Source: Halobacteriovorax sp. GB3
Lineage (GTDB): Bacteria; Bdellovibrionota; Bacteriovoracia; Bacteriovoracales; Bacteriovoracaceae
Direction: 5' to 3'
Assembly: GCF_028649655.1 (NCBI RefSeq)
Contig: NZ_JAQSLN010000003.1
Coordinates: forward strand, 62,001-126,000
DNA: 64,000 nt
In this document: one piece after another, positions 8,559 through 16,220 of the stretch
Numbering within the stretch: position 1 is the stretch's first letter
Layout: each line of letters begins with the position of its first letter
Notes under the pieces: generated by a model
The model's input: only the letters and a program-made list of their open reading frames with translations
What the model was told of the DNA's origin: nothing
Databases searched by the model: none
Translations under genes and position numbers: made by a program

Positions 8559-11364
8559 GAAGTACCACCTCGTTATGGCCATGGCAGCGATTCTCGCTGG
8601 TTGTTCGGCACAGGTAGATGGAACGAAAGAAGCAGCCAAAGAAGAGTCTCGTCTTCAGCTTAAAACGCTTAAGGTTTTAAGTACGACTGATATTCGTGAA
8701 GAAGAGAGTATTGATGCGATTACAACGGCAAGGCAATACACAGTTCAAGCATGTCTTGAAGATGGCCTTAAAGTTAAAGATCTCTCTAATAGAAAAGTCG
8801 TTCTTGGTGACGGAACAGTTAAGTACACTGACGTTGGTGGCTGTGTTGCTTGGGATAAAGTTGTAGAAATCGACTATAAAAATAAAGACAATTGTAAGGT
8901 ATATAACGAAACAATTAAGATTGATGGTCAAAATATGCAAGCAACAGCAGCATACTCGATTGACTCTCTAAGCAATACTTTCTCTGATCAGAAAAAATCG
9001 AAAGGTTGTCTGATTAAAAAAGAAGAAAAGTCACTTACAAGTTATAAAACGGACAGTGAGCTTGTTCTTGAGAGAATTGAGCTTTTCGCTGATGCTGATA
9101 CTCAAATTAAAAGAAGTGATGTGAAATACTGGTCATATTCAACTGAGTATCACTCATGTATTTCTTCTTATACATCAGGAAAAAGACTTAGAAAGACAAA
9201 TATTGAAATTGAAATCAAAGACCCAAGAACTGGAAAAGTTCATAAGAAACAAACAAGAACAACACGTGAAGGTTGTTTTCAAGGTGTATTTGATTCTACT
9301 TATGAGCAGTATAGCTACTCAAAGTGGATCCCTTACCAGTTTAGTGTAAAAGTTTTAGACGGTATTCTTGAAGGTGAGAGCGTTGGACGTAATGTTGCTC
9401 TTAACCCATGGGAGCCTGAGAGAACAATTTTTGCTGTGGATACTGATCCAGAGTATGGATACGGAGAAATTAAGCAAAATCCAATCCCTTTAAAAAATCA
9501 AATCCAAATTGATGGAGTGATGTACATCCTTATTGGAAATGATAACGATAACTTTAGAGTTAATGATTACCTTGGTCTTACGATTTCTCGTTCTTACCAA
9601 GTCGTACTAAACCCAAGAGTTTATAAAGGTCACCGTTTTGGAAAGACTGCGAAGTATCTTCCTCTTAACGATGGTAAGTTCAAATTAAGCTTCATGGTAC
9701 TTGCTCCAAAGGGAACAGATATTCCTATAACAGCTGAAAACTATAATGACTTTACTTTCATTACTGGTGCACAAAAAACAGTTGAAGTAAAAAATGGAAT
9801 TATCAACGATCTTATCTCACTACAGATTAAGCACACTGATCTTCCAAAATTAGCAATGAGAACTGTTTCAGTTTTCAAGCTTGAGCCACTAGAAGATATC
9901 GGACTTGATGAAGCTGTTGTAACAGGTTTCTTTAAAGCGAAAATTCCATGGATTAAGACAAACGTCTTTAAGTCTGAAGATCTTAATATGGATGCTTCTC
10001 AAGCGGGAATCACTGTAAGAGAAAAGAATAACACTAATACGGCCAATAACTATGGAAATATGGTTTCCGAAAAAGATATTGAAGCTTGGAAGAAAAATAT
10101 TCTTCTAGGGAAAAATACTGATAACAATTTTGAGATCGATCAGATTAATAAAGCGGATGGACAATTCAATAAAGAGCAGATTGCTTTTAAGAGATACATT
10201 GAGTTTCTTTTCGAGAATATTAATGAACTTACGGATAAGAGAACTTTTGATAATCCATTTAAAAGAAGTGCTAAAGACATCTTCATTGGTCACCTTAATA
10301 AGACTCTGCCAGACTTAAAGGCAATGTCTGTAAAGCAATACAATGAAACTTATAAGATGAACTTTACAAATGAAGATATCAACTCGCAAATGAATATCGA
10401 CTTTGTAACTGAAGAGTTTAAAGATAAGCTTTGTAAAGTTGCCTTCAACTTTCATCTTCCAAAGTATCATACTGAATTAACAAAGCTTTTTAGAAACGGA
10501 GATTATAAAGAGTGTATGAAGGACTTCTATCGTTACTTTGCGATTAAGAAGTACAAGCACGTTGATAAAATTACTAAAGCAACACCTGATTGGGCCACTG
10601 GTTTTGGTTTCTCAATGGGTGCTCGTTACCAGCTTTATGAAGGGCACCAAGAGTCCCTTTGGAAGAACCTTAGAGTACCAGCTTTTGATATCGCAACAAA
10701 GCTTGATCCTCTAAAGTTCCTATCAGTTGGTCTTAGACTCTTTGATTTTGGTATGGGTAAGTCTTGGAACGATGTAGAGAGTCAAGGTAATGGACATGAT
10801 ATTTCAACTTTTCATAACATGGGTGTTGAAAGATTCAACCTTGCTCTAGAAGGACAATTTTCGAACTGTTTAATTGTTATGGGTAAGCAGTATCGTGATA
10901 GAAATGCTCGTCATGTACATAATCATGCCGCATGGATTCCTGCTGATAAGCCAAAGAAAGTTGAAATGGATGCTTATATTTGTGCCGATTCGAGAAAAGA
11001 AGAAATCTCAGAAGACTGGTACTATATGCAAGAATTTACAAATGACACTTCAATCATGAGAGATGCTTATGATGCAAGTACAGTACAATTCATTAAAGTC
11101 CTTAGAGGAGTGAATAAGTACAAAGAAATTGAAAATAAGCTTAAAGATGAATCAACTCTACTTCTCGCAGCAGGTTTTGTAGGGCAACAGTCTCCTGATG
11201 AATTTCTAATCAAGAACTGGGGTCATATGATTGAAAACCCTGAGCTTAGCGAAGATGATAAGGGATGGTTACTCCTTGATCATATCGATGGATCATTCCC
11301 TGGAACAATTGAAGTAATTCCAGGACCTCAAACAACAAGAACAGGGCTGAAGAGCTTTCTATAA
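8545..11364 (+). CDS. Large lipoprotein of unknown function
   Basis: A 939-residue protein whose N-terminus is a lipoprotein signal with lipobox LAGC (Cys20). Residue +2 is Ser, so Lol sorting to the outer membrane is expected. The body is hydrophilic with no membrane segment; Cys pairs in residues 75-260 suggest disulfide-stabilised domains (CLEDG, CVAWD, CKVYN, CLIKK, CISSY, CFQGV). The middle third is beta-rich. The C-terminal third is more helical and has HVHNHAAW and CADSRKEE segments. No known family or catalytic motif was recognised. The start overlaps the barrel gene by 14 bases, so barrel and lipoprotein may form an envelope complex. Confidence 0.55.
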   Translation: MTFSKKYHLVMAMAAILAGCSAQVDGTKEAAKEESRLQLKTLKVLSTTDIREEESIDAITTARQYTVQACLEDGLKVKDLSNRKVVLGDGTVKYTDVGGCVAWDKVVEIDYKNKDNCKVYNETIKIDGQNMQATAAYSIDSLSNTFSDQKKSKGCLIKKEEKSLTSYKTDSELVLERIELFADADTQIKRSDVKYWSYSTEYHSCISSYTSGKRLRKTNIEIEIKDPRTGKVHKKQTRTTREGCFQGVFDSTYEQYSYSKWIPYQFSVKVLDGILEGESVGRNVALNPWEPERTIFAVDTDPEYGYGEIKQNPIPLKNQIQIDGVMYILIGNDNDNFRVNDYLGLTISRSYQVVLNPRVYKGHRFGKTAKYLPLNDGKFKLSFMVLAPKGTDIPITAENYNDFTFITGAQKTVEVKNGIINDLISLQIKHTDLPKLAMRTVSVFKLEPLEDIGLDEAVVTGFFKAKIPWIKTNVFKSEDLNMDASQAGITVREKNNTNTANNYGNMVSEKDIEAWKKNILLGKNTDNNFEIDQINKADGQFNKEQIAFKRYIEFLFENINELTDKRTFDNPFKRSAKDIFIGHLNKTLPDLKAMSVKQYNETYKMNFTNEDINSQMNIDFVTEEFKDKLCKVAFNFHLPKYHTELTKLFRNGDYKECMKDFYRYFAIKKYKHVDKITKATPDWATGFGFSMGARYQLYEGHQESLWKNLRVPAFDIATKLDPLKFLSVGLRLFDFGMGKSWNDVESQGNGHDISTFHNMGVERFNLALEGQFSNCLIVMGKQYRDRNARHVHNHAAWIPADKPKKVEMDAYICADSRKEEISEDWYYMQEFTNDTSIMRDAYDASTVQFIKVLRGVNKYKEIENKLKDESTLLLAAGFVGQQSPDEFLIKNWGHMIENPELSEDDKGWLLLDHIDGSFPGTIEVIPGPQTTRTGLKSFL

Positions 11365-11397
11365 AACTTAGTTTTGTGTAAATGTGTGTATGTGTGT

Positions 11398-11427
11398 AAA
11401 AGGCCGAGAGTATACTCGGCCTTTTTT
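11398..11427 (+). terminator. Bidirectional intrinsic terminator
   Basis: An 11-bp stem AAAAGGCCGAG/CTCGGCCTTTT (11398-11408 with 11415-11425) with a six-base loop and T-run. It separates the lipoprotein gene from the convergent gene ending at 11437. A TG-rich stretch (11375-11397) precedes it. Confidence 0.85.
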
Positions 11428-11436
11428 GTATTTAAT

Positions 11437-11799
11437 TTAAAGCTCAACTTCTAGGCATTCCTTAAGTAGAGAAAGAATGAAATCCATCTTATCTAAGTTT
11501 TCTCTCAGTTTATAGTCGAGTTCTGTGTGCTTATCTTCAACCTGCTTTACAAAAACTCCCATGACGCTGAAGCCATTCTCTTTTATGTAGAGGCGTTTAC
11601 CTTCCCACGTTTTTAAGACAGCATAAGTTCCTTGAAGCTCGTGGTCGAGTTCATCTGTAAAGCTCTTCGTTTCGCTCTTGTAGAGAAGAAGGGCCTCTTT
11701 GACCTTTTCTAGGTGATGAACTTCATTTTCACAATGGGGTTTTGCTTGAGAGTGGACACTTGTAAAAAGTAATGTTGCTAGTAAAATAATCTTTTTCAT
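11437..11799 (-). CDS. Small secreted protein of unknown function
   Basis: A 120-residue protein with a clear signal peptide (MKKIILLATLLFTSVHSQA). The mature part of about 100 residues is helical and charged, with two Cys near the ends (HCENEV and LKECLEVEL) that could form one disulfide closing a helical bundle. No family recognised. The notable feature is its translation start: the Shine-Dalgarno and the ATG lie in a 14-bp hairpin (11794-11829), described separately. It is monocistronic and convergent with the large lipoprotein gene. Confidence 0.6.
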   Translation of the reverse strand: MKKIILLATLLFTSVHSQAKPHCENEVHHLEKVKEALLLYKSETKSFTDELDHELQGTYAVLKTWEGKRLYIKENGFSVMGVFVKQVEDKHTELDYKLRENLDKMDFILSLLKECLEVEL

Positions 11800-11829
11800 A
11801 AAATCTCCTTTAGGCGAGATTTTATGAAA
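11794..11829 (-). promoter_or_regulatory. Start-site hairpin that masks Shine-Dalgarno and AUG
   Basis: On the minus strand TTTCATAAAATCTC and GAGATTTTATGAAA are perfect inverted repeats of 14 bases with the eight-base loop GCCTAAAG. The Shine-Dalgarno AAGGAGA spans the loop and the 3' arm, and the start codon of the gene at 11799 is inside the 3' arm. The AU-rich stem would hide both, as in RNA thermometers or other translational switches. Confidence 0.6.
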
Positions 11830-11933
11830 GAGAAACTTTTTGCGTCAACGGATGTTCAATTTTGTTCATAAAAAAAGGCCCAATGACTCGAAAGCAATTT
11901 GGCCTTGTCGATACTGTATTTAATTTTTTCTTT

Positions 11934-12950
11934 TTACCAGCTTTGATTATGCAAGAGTAGTCCGTGGGCCATATTCACTTTAAGTGTTTTAACTTTAGCA
12001 ATATTCATTTTTTGCATATGTCCTAAGACAAGAGCAAGGTTTGTAACATCAGTTTGCGCATATGGGCCACCAATTTGGCGATCATTTAATTTTGATCTCT
12101 TTAAAAGAGTCGTGTAAACATCGTTTTGCTGATAAGTCTTTGTCTTGATGCCCGTTTGTTTTCTAACAGAAAAGTAGTGTACACCACCAATACCATAGAT
12201 GTTGTAATTCTTAAGGTCTTTGAAAAAAGCTGGAACTTTTTCGGCCGCTTTTCTAGAAAGATCAATGGCCTTAAGGGCCCGTCTTTTTCCAAGTGGGTTA
12301 GGTGAGCGGTTATTCTTTTTGAAAAGCTTCTTTAGTACTTGGTCTTTAAAAGAAACTGAAGCAATCTTTCCAAGGTAGTGTGTCCACACTCCTTTTTCGT
12401 CTCTGTGTGAAAGTTGCATAGAACCTCCACCAATATCCCAAACAATAAATGGTCTCTTATCGAGGATAAGGTTTTTCGCACCTAAGTATCCAAGACGAGC
12501 TTCTGTTGTTTGATTAATAATTTTGAGATTCATTCCCGTTCTTTTTGCCAAAAGATTGAGGACTTCTTTACCGTTATTGGCCGTTCTAAAGGCCGATGTG
12601 GCCATGGCCGAAAACTCTGTGGCACCAAGTGATTGGGCCTTCGCTTTTAATTCCATGAGTGAATTTGTAGCGGCAGAGATAATCTTGTTTGAAAACTTAT
12701 TGTCTTTTGAATCGATAAGATCCTGCTTGAAGCCAATCGGTCTTTGGGCCTCTAAAAGTAGGTTTTCGATTTTTAGATCACATTTATTCACTCTTGCTAC
12801 GACCATCTTCGTTGAGCCTGAACCCATGTCAAAGGCCGCACGATTGACGATACAGCTATTTTTTGTCGATGTTGTTGAACAAGCACTAAGAGTGATGACA
12901 ACAGCCGTTAGAGAGATAAATTTAAGTGCGATAGACAAAGGCCTTCTCAC
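11934..12950 (-). CDS. Lipoprotein with Ppx/GppA phosphatase domain
   Basis: A protein of about 339 residues of the exopolyphosphatase/guanosine-pentaphosphate phosphatase family (actin-like ATPase fold). Visible motifs are the first phosphate loop AAFDMGSGSTKMVVARV, the segment MATSAFRTANNG, NQTTEARLGYLGA, and the second phosphate loop VWDIGGGSMQLSH. Unlike normal cytoplasmic Ppx/GppA it begins with a lipoprotein signal (VVITLSAC, Cys24 with +2 Ser), so it should face the periplasm. GTG at 12950 is chosen because AGGAG lies at the right distance. It overlaps the end of the methyltransferase gene by 29 bases. Confidence 0.75.
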   Translation of the reverse strand: MRRPLSIALKFISLTAVVITLSACSTTSTKNSCIVNRAAFDMGSGSTKMVVARVNKCDLKIENLLLEAQRPIGFKQDLIDSKDNKFSNKIISAATNSLMELKAKAQSLGATEFSAMATSAFRTANNGKEVLNLLAKRTGMNLKIINQTTEARLGYLGAKNLILDKRPFIVWDIGGGSMQLSHRDEKGVWTHYLGKIASVSFKDQVLKKLFKKNNRSPNPLGKRRALKAIDLSRKAAEKVPAFFKDLKNYNIYGIGGVHYFSVRKQTGIKTKTYQQNDVYTTLLKRSKLNDRQIGGPYAQTDVTNLALVLGHMQKMNIAKVKTLKVNMAHGLLLHNQSW

Positions 12951-14073
12951 GAACACTCCTAATTGTTTGGTTGACAGTTTTTCTTTTATTATCGGTAACC
13001 AAATCTTTTTTCTTCAAAGATTGTTTGTACATTTTAACAAGACTTTTTCCAATACACTTGGCCATCTCTGGAGGTACGGCATTTCCAATTTGGCGCCACT
13101 GGGCAGAGATTGGTCCCGCAAAGACAAAGTCATTTGGAAAGCTTTGTAAGCGAGCTGCTTCTCTTTGAGTAAGGTAGCGGTGCTCAGTTGGATGGAAGTA
13201 ACTATGACGGTGAGTCATGATTGTAGGGCTTGGGGCCTTTGAGTTCAGTCTTTGGTACTTTGTTTGGCGGAAACGATTCTCTGGAAGAGTTTTCCAATCA
13301 ACACCAAGCTTTAGTGATGGAGTGAAGTATTTCTTTTCGTCTTTTTCGTAACGAATTCCTGCACCATCTGGGATTCTTTTTAGTCTTTTCTTATCGAGTT
13401 TTGACTTTAACTCAGCAAGTTCGAGATCGTGGTTAATGATCTCGCCTTTTTTTGTTGCGATGTCTTTAAGAGCATCACCAACAGTTATGGCCGGTCTAAA
13501 AGTTTTTGCGATGATTGTATCGTGAGTCTTCTTTGGAAAATCGATCTCAGTATTTAGGCGTGAACCAATAATAATCGTTCTTCTTCTTTTTTCAGGAACA
13601 CCATATTGCTCAGCAGACATAACGCGAACATCAAGGTTGTAACCTAATTTATGAAATTGCTGGAAGATCGCTCTTAGCGTTTTCTCATTTTTCTTAGCAA
13701 GTAGTCCTGTTACGTTTTCAATGACAACGTAGTAAGGATTGGTTTCTCTTACGATGCGAACGAACTCTTTAAAGAGTGTGTTTCTTGTATCTTTTGGATC
13801 ACCAAGGCCAACAGTAGAAAATCCTTGGCATGGAGGCCCTCCAACGACGACGTGTACTTCTTTATTATCGATAAGATCAAAGAGCTTATTTTTTGTAAGC
13901 TTTTTGATATCTCCGCAATAGACGTTGGCATGTTTATGGTTAAGAGCAAAAGTTTCCATGGCATGCTTGTTTGCATCGACGCCAAGAACACATTTAAGAC
14001 CAGCTTGTTCAAGTCCACAAGACAGGCCACCTGCTCCAGAAAAAATATCGATAAAGTTCAATTTCTTGACCAT
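12922..14073 (-). CDS. DNA (cytosine-5) methyltransferase
   Basis: A complete 383-residue C5-MTase. Motif I is FIDIFSGAGGLSCGLEQAG, motif IV with the catalytic Cys is GGPPCQGFSTVG, motif VI is VIENV, motif VIII is QYGVPEKRRRTIIIGSR, and motif X is QIGNAVPPEMAKCIG. The target-recognition region between motifs VIII and IX is short (about 90 residues), as in enzymes with 4-6 bp targets. No restriction endonuclease, Vsr or specificity gene is adjacent, so it appears to be an orphan enzyme. It lies 113 bp downstream of an ABC-ATPase-like gene on the same strand and overlaps the Ppx-like lipoprotein gene. Confidence 0.92.
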   Translation of the reverse strand: MVKKLNFIDIFSGAGGLSCGLEQAGLKCVLGVDANKHAMETFALNHKHANVYCGDIKKLTKNKLFDLIDNKEVHVVVGGPPCQGFSTVGLGDPKDTRNTLFKEFVRIVRETNPYYVVIENVTGLLAKKNEKTLRAIFQQFHKLGYNLDVRVMSAEQYGVPEKRRRTIIIGSRLNTEIDFPKKTHDTIIAKTFRPAITVGDALKDIATKKGEIINHDLELAELKSKLDKKRLKRIPDGAGIRYEKDEKKYFTPSLKLGVDWKTLPENRFRQTKYQRLNSKAPSPTIMTHRHSYFHPTEHRYLTQREAARLQSFPNDFVFAGPISAQWRQIGNAVPPEMAKCIGKSLVKMYKQSLKKKDLVTDNKRKTVNQTIRSVREKAFVYRT

Positions 14074-14186
14074 AAGGGGGTGATCTCTTTGTTGGTGTGA
14101 TTTGTTAATATGACCCTTATGATTATGAATTTACGCAACTGATTATGTCAATTAATATCAGGGGATAGTGCGATGTGTAGAATTGT

Positions 14187-14894
14187 TTAAGAGATTTTTT
14201 TCATGGCCTCTAAGCTCTGGACGAGACTAAGGGGATTGTCTAGTGGTGTTATTTTATTATTGTGCACTGTGAGTGAAGTGTTTTTAGTTTTTCTCTCTTC
14301 TAAGTTATTAAGTGAATAGCTTAGATCTTCATTATAAGTAATGCTCTTGTCACATAACTCACTCCAGTAGTGGGCATCATGAGTCAGAATAAGAAAGTTT
14401 GTTTTATCTTTTTCATTCTTTTCGAGAATGGCCTTTTTAAAAAGAGCTTTTAAAAAAGGATCTGCATGTTCATCAATACATTCAACAATTACTAGTGGTG
14501 CTTCAGAGAGAAGCCCTTTTACCATAGAAGCAATGAGCAGTTCTTTAGAGGAGCATTCGCTCACTTTCTTTTGTACAGGCCCAATGGCGTGAAAGAGAGA
14601 TTTGAGAGCTGGCCTCGTCTCTAGTCTTACGGCCAGGTCTTCTAGCATAGTCTCATTTTTTTGATTTAGTACGTTATTATTTGTCTCCAGTGTAATTTGC
14701 GAGAGAAGATCCATATTTTGAATAAACGACTGTTGAGATCCGATATGAGCAAAGACAAAGTAGTTTTTAACTCTTAGAGATTTCAAAGCACGCATGGCCT
14801 CGTTTAGATATTGAGTTTCTCTCTTTTTAGGAACAAAGAGGACAATATCTTGGCTGGTCATAGTTTCAATTTTAAATTTGTGAGCGTAATTCAT
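14187..14894 (-). CDS. ABC-ATPase-like protein lacking the Walker A loop
   Basis: A 235-residue soluble protein. Its second half follows the order of an ABC ATPase: a signature-like segment SECSSKELLIASMVKGLLSE, a Walker-B-like strand APLVIVECIDEHADPFL, and a His-switch-like strand FLILTHDAHYWSEL followed by CDKSITY. The N-terminal half should hold GxxGxGKST, but the equivalent place reads HIGSQQSFIQN, so no P-loop Lys is present. The signature Gly-Gly is also missing. It is probably a non-hydrolysing paralogue or regulator. No permease is adjacent. The family placement is by eye. Confidence 0.5.
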   Translation of the reverse strand: MNYAHKFKIETMTSQDIVLFVPKKRETQYLNEAMRALKSLRVKNYFVFAHIGSQQSFIQNMDLLSQITLETNNNVLNQKNETMLEDLAVRLETRPALKSLFHAIGPVQKKVSECSSKELLIASMVKGLLSEAPLVIVECIDEHADPFLKALFKKAILEKNEKDKTNFLILTHDAHYWSELCDKSITYNEDLSYSLNNLEERKTKNTSLTVHNNKITPLDNPLSLVQSLEAMKKIS

Positions 14895-14965
14895 AGTAAA
14901 ATTATCGGTTATTTGTTGTTTGGGCCTTAGATTAGAAGATTATTCCCCAACTATTTCAGGAGGTT

Positions 14966-15046
14966 ATGTCGAGATATAATGGGATAAGGGCAAAACTAGG
15001 AGGTTGTTTTGGCCACTGTCATCATTGGAATGGATGGAAAAATTGA
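14966..15046 (+). other. Possible 26-codon leader ORF overlapping the MnmA-like start
   Basis: ATG at 14966 directly follows CAGGAGGTT and opens a 26-codon frame rich in Gly, Cys and His that ends at 15046, inside the next gene in another frame. The sequence AGGAGGTT occurs again at 14998 before the TTG start of that gene. Also at 14975-14980 there is a TATAAT, which if used as -10 would start the RNA downstream of this ATG, so the leader ORF may not be transcribed. Confidence 0.25.
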
Positions 15047-16220
15047 ATCGTTAGTTGCGGCCTATTTGTTAAAAAAACAAGGTCACAAATGTATTGGCGT
15101 TACTGTTTCGCTGCGTTCACGCAATGAAATTGAAAACGAAATCTTTGAAGAGTGGCTCCCTAGTGATTTAGATCTTATTAAATCTTATTGTGATCAACTT
15201 GAAATCCCTTACTATGCCACTGAAGGCTATGGGGAATTTCTCGACCAGGTGATTGACCCCCTGGTTGCTGCGAGATTGCAGGGGCGTCGCTATGATGCAA
15301 GGCCTGATTATAACAAGCTCATTGTTAGTAAATTAATGGAAAAAAAAGGCGCACTTAAAGCGGACTTCGTGGCCACAGGACATTTTGCTAAACTCTACAA
15401 AAACCAAATCACTGGCGAACATCATCTTCTAAGTTCTAATGACTTAAATAATGATGAAAGTTTTGGCGTCGCAACTTTACCAGATTCTTATTATGATCAT
15501 CTTCTCTTTCCTCTAAGTGATTTAAGACGTGAGGAGACTCAACGTATTTATGATTTGGTTGGTATTAACGTCGATAGAGATTACAAAGAACTTAAAAGAG
15601 CGCGTAGAGATTTTGATATCAAAGATAAAATTCTCGATCTGATTAAAGAGAGAGCTCCTCATACAATGATTAAAGAGGGTGTCGTTTACAGCCAGTATGA
15701 TGGGCGAACTCTTGGTGATCACGAATCTCATAGTGATTTCTATGTAGGACAGACGACGCGCTTGAATTTCAAAATGAGTCAACCGCTCGATAAGAATATG
15801 GTCGTTGTTCGCGTGGTTCCTTCTAATGGTTCTATTCTACTTGGTAGAGAAGATAAATTAAAACATAGTCACCTCTATATTTCTCATTTTATTTGTGAAG
15901 AAGCTCTCGATCGCTCTGTGCCTATCAATTGTTATTATAAAATTTCAAATTCAAAAGAGATTGAAAGTTGCTGTTTGTATTTTAAAAATAATGACTTTGC
16001 ACTCGTTGATTTAAAGGGTGAAAAGGAGGGGGTACTCTCTCCTGGTACTCGTGTGGCCTTTTATAATCGCAAAGGAGTCGGGGCTAAGGTTATTGGCTCA
16101 GGTGTCGTTAAGAGTTATGGATACTACGAAAATGCTGAATATAGACAGCTTCCTTTTACTAAGGAAGAAGAAGATGTTTTGAAAAAGCCACTCATCGATA
16201 TTTTTCAAATGAGGTTATAA
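15009..16220 (+). CDS. MnmA-like tRNA thiolase paralogue without catalytic residues
   Basis: A 403-residue protein that follows the MnmA fold throughout but lacks the chemistry. The PP-loop SGGVDS is replaced by DGKIES (residues 9-14, in VIIGMDGKIESLVAAY). The catalytic-Cys segment NPDILCN of MnmA is replaced by ARPDYNK (near residue 100), and there is no equivalent of STGICFIG. Fold landmarks such as ADFVATGHFAKL and the C-terminal SPGTRVAFY region remain. TTG at 15009 is taken as start because it gives the MnmA N-terminus and AGGAGG precedes it. Genuine mnmA lies 1.2 kb downstream. Its stop overlaps the next ATG (TAATG). Confidence 0.7.
   Translation: MATVIIGMDGKIESLVAAYLLKKQGHKCIGVTVSLRSRNEIENEIFEEWLPSDLDLIKSYCDQLEIPYYATEGYGEFLDQVIDPLVAARLQGRRYDARPDYNKLIVSKLMEKKGALKADFVATGHFAKLYKNQITGEHHLLSSNDLNNDESFGVATLPDSYYDHLLFPLSDLRREETQRIYDLVGINVDRDYKELKRARRDFDIKDKILDLIKERAPHTMIKEGVVYSQYDGRTLGDHESHSDFYVGQTTRLNFKMSQPLDKNMVVVRVVPSNGSILLGREDKLKHSHLYISHFICEEALDRSVPINCYYKISNSKEIESCCLYFKNNDFALVDLKGEKEGVLSPGTRVAFYNRKGVGAKVIGSGVVKSYGYYENAEYRQLPFTKEEEDVLKKPLIDIFQMRL

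Noticed and set aside
11375-11397. TG-rich tract before the terminator as a functional repeat
   Set aside because: It is short and imperfect and lies in untranslated DNA after a stop codon.
12523-13149. A 208-codon open frame on the plus strand
   Set aside because: It is antisense to the Ppx-like lipoprotein and the methyltransferase 3' end, both with clear family motifs on the minus strand, and its own translation has no family pattern.
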